A stretch of 6,307 bases of DNA. It comes from Thermoleophilia bacterium. GTDB lineage: Bacteria; Actinomycetota; Thermoleophilia; Gaiellales; Gaiellaceae. Shown in pieces: positions 6,002 through 6,307 of the stretch. The DNA lies in NCBI GenBank assembly GCA_025927435.1, contig JAICLM010000128.1:1-6307 (forward strand). The letters run 5' to 3'. Numbering within the stretch: position 1 is the stretch's first letter; each line of letters begins with the position of its first letter. Both the position numbers and the translations under genes were made by a program. Below the pieces are notes generated by a model that worked only from the letters and a program-made list of their open reading frames with translations, was not told the DNA's origin and did not search any database.

Positions 6002-6099
6002 GGCCTGACGTTCGCCGCGGGGCGCTTCAGCCCTTTGCAGGTGTCCGCGGCGCCGCCGCGAATCGTCTCAGTCCAGGACTCACTCCGAGGAGGTACACG
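6002..6099. promoter_or_regulatory. Divergent intergenic region upstream of the two small membrane genes
   Basis: These 98 bases separate the 34-residue gene (-) from the DUF2273-like gene (+). TTGCAG at 6035-6040 resembles a -35 box for the + strand, but no good -10 follows at 16-19 nt. GCGGCGCCGCCGC at 6047-6059 is a GC-rich imperfect palindrome of uncertain meaning. On the - strand only GAACGT (6013-6008) is notable. Confidence 0.4.
6087..6093 (+). promoter_or_regulatory. Canonical Shine-Dalgarno of the DUF2273-like gene
   Basis: GAGGAGG with a 6-nt spacer before GTG 6100 is a near-ideal ribosome site and selects this GTG over the in-frame ATG at 6112. It shows that this genome uses classical leadered initiation as well as the apparently leaderless kind. 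Confidence 0.85.
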
Positions 6100-6307
6100 G
6101 TGGACAGCTCGATGCGGTATTTCGGATGCGCGGTGGGGTTCGGCTTCGGCGTCCTGTGGATGACCAAGGGCCTCGGCGCGGCGATCCTCTGCCTGCTGCT
6201 GGCGGCCCTCGGCTACGGCGCGGTGCTCGTCGCCGAGCGCGCGCGGGCCAACCCCGAAGCGTTCCGGCTCCCGGCGCGAACGCCGGAAGTCGACGAGGTG
6301 GAAGACC
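6100..6307 (+). CDS. Small two-span membrane protein, DUF2273-like (3' end outside window)
   Basis: Sixty-nine codons are visible and the frame is still open at the window edge. Two hydrophobic segments (about 7-21 and 24-45) are joined by a tight MTKGLG turn, followed by a polar tail rich in Ala, Pro, Glu and Val. The pattern of Gly-rich first helix, K-G-L-G turn and LLLAALGY second helix resembles the DUF2273 small integral membrane proteins that accompany Asp23/Gls24 envelope-stress proteins. That likeness is from memory of the family pattern. Sixty-three of 69 third positions are G or C, so coding is firm. If the family call is right, Asp23-like genes should lie downstream. Confidence 0.7.
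   Translation, partial: MDSSMRYFGCAVGFGFGVLWMTKGLGAAILCLLLAALGYGAVLVAERARANPEAFRLPARTPEVDEVED

Overview
The window is very GC-rich (third codon positions are mostly G or C in every gene). It reads as chromosomal DNA of a high-GC Gram-positive bacterium, most likely an actinobacterium. Supporting signs are GTG starts, actinobacterial-type ABC-2 exporter proteins and -10 boxes placed for leaderless transcripts. A Thermoleophilia-like lineage is possible, but the sequence alone cannot settle it.

Layout, left to right. Positions 2-64 look like the last 20 codons of a + strand gene. Its stop overlaps the stop of a - strand gene (61-1716) for a secreted M23 (LytM-type) peptidase with a threonine-only stalk and a C-terminal membrane anchor. 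A 98-bp divergent spacer follows. Next is a two-gene + strand operon for a DrrAB-type ABC-2 exporter: ATPase 1815-2843 and permease 2840-3643, overlapping by ATGA. It meets head-on a - strand operon for threonine breakdown: tdh, threonine 3-dehydrogenase (4818-5858), then kbl, glycine C-acetyltransferase (3646-4818), overlapping by 1 nt. Only two bases separate the permease and kbl stops, and they lie inside a GC-only inverted repeat. Upstream of tdh is an unreported-looking 34-residue single-span membrane protein (5897-6001, -). After a second 98-bp divergent spacer comes the start of a two-span small membrane protein resembling DUF2273 (6100 to the window end, +).

Function. Tdh oxidises L-threonine to 2-amino-3-ketobutyrate and Kbl cleaves it with CoA to glycine and acetyl-CoA; this pairing is unambiguous. 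The exporter is complete but its substrate cannot be read from sequence. The M23 protein should act on peptidoglycan outside the membrane.

No new multi-gene system is evident. The most useful unexplained signals are: a -10-like hexamer exactly 6 nt before the start codon of all four - strand or divergent transcription-unit heads that lack a Shine-Dalgarno (suggesting leaderless mRNAs), the back-to-back convergent gene ends, the tiny membrane protein beside tdh, and the doubly membrane-directed M23 protein with its threonine stalk. Long ORFs antisense to these genes are GC-driven shadows and were left out.
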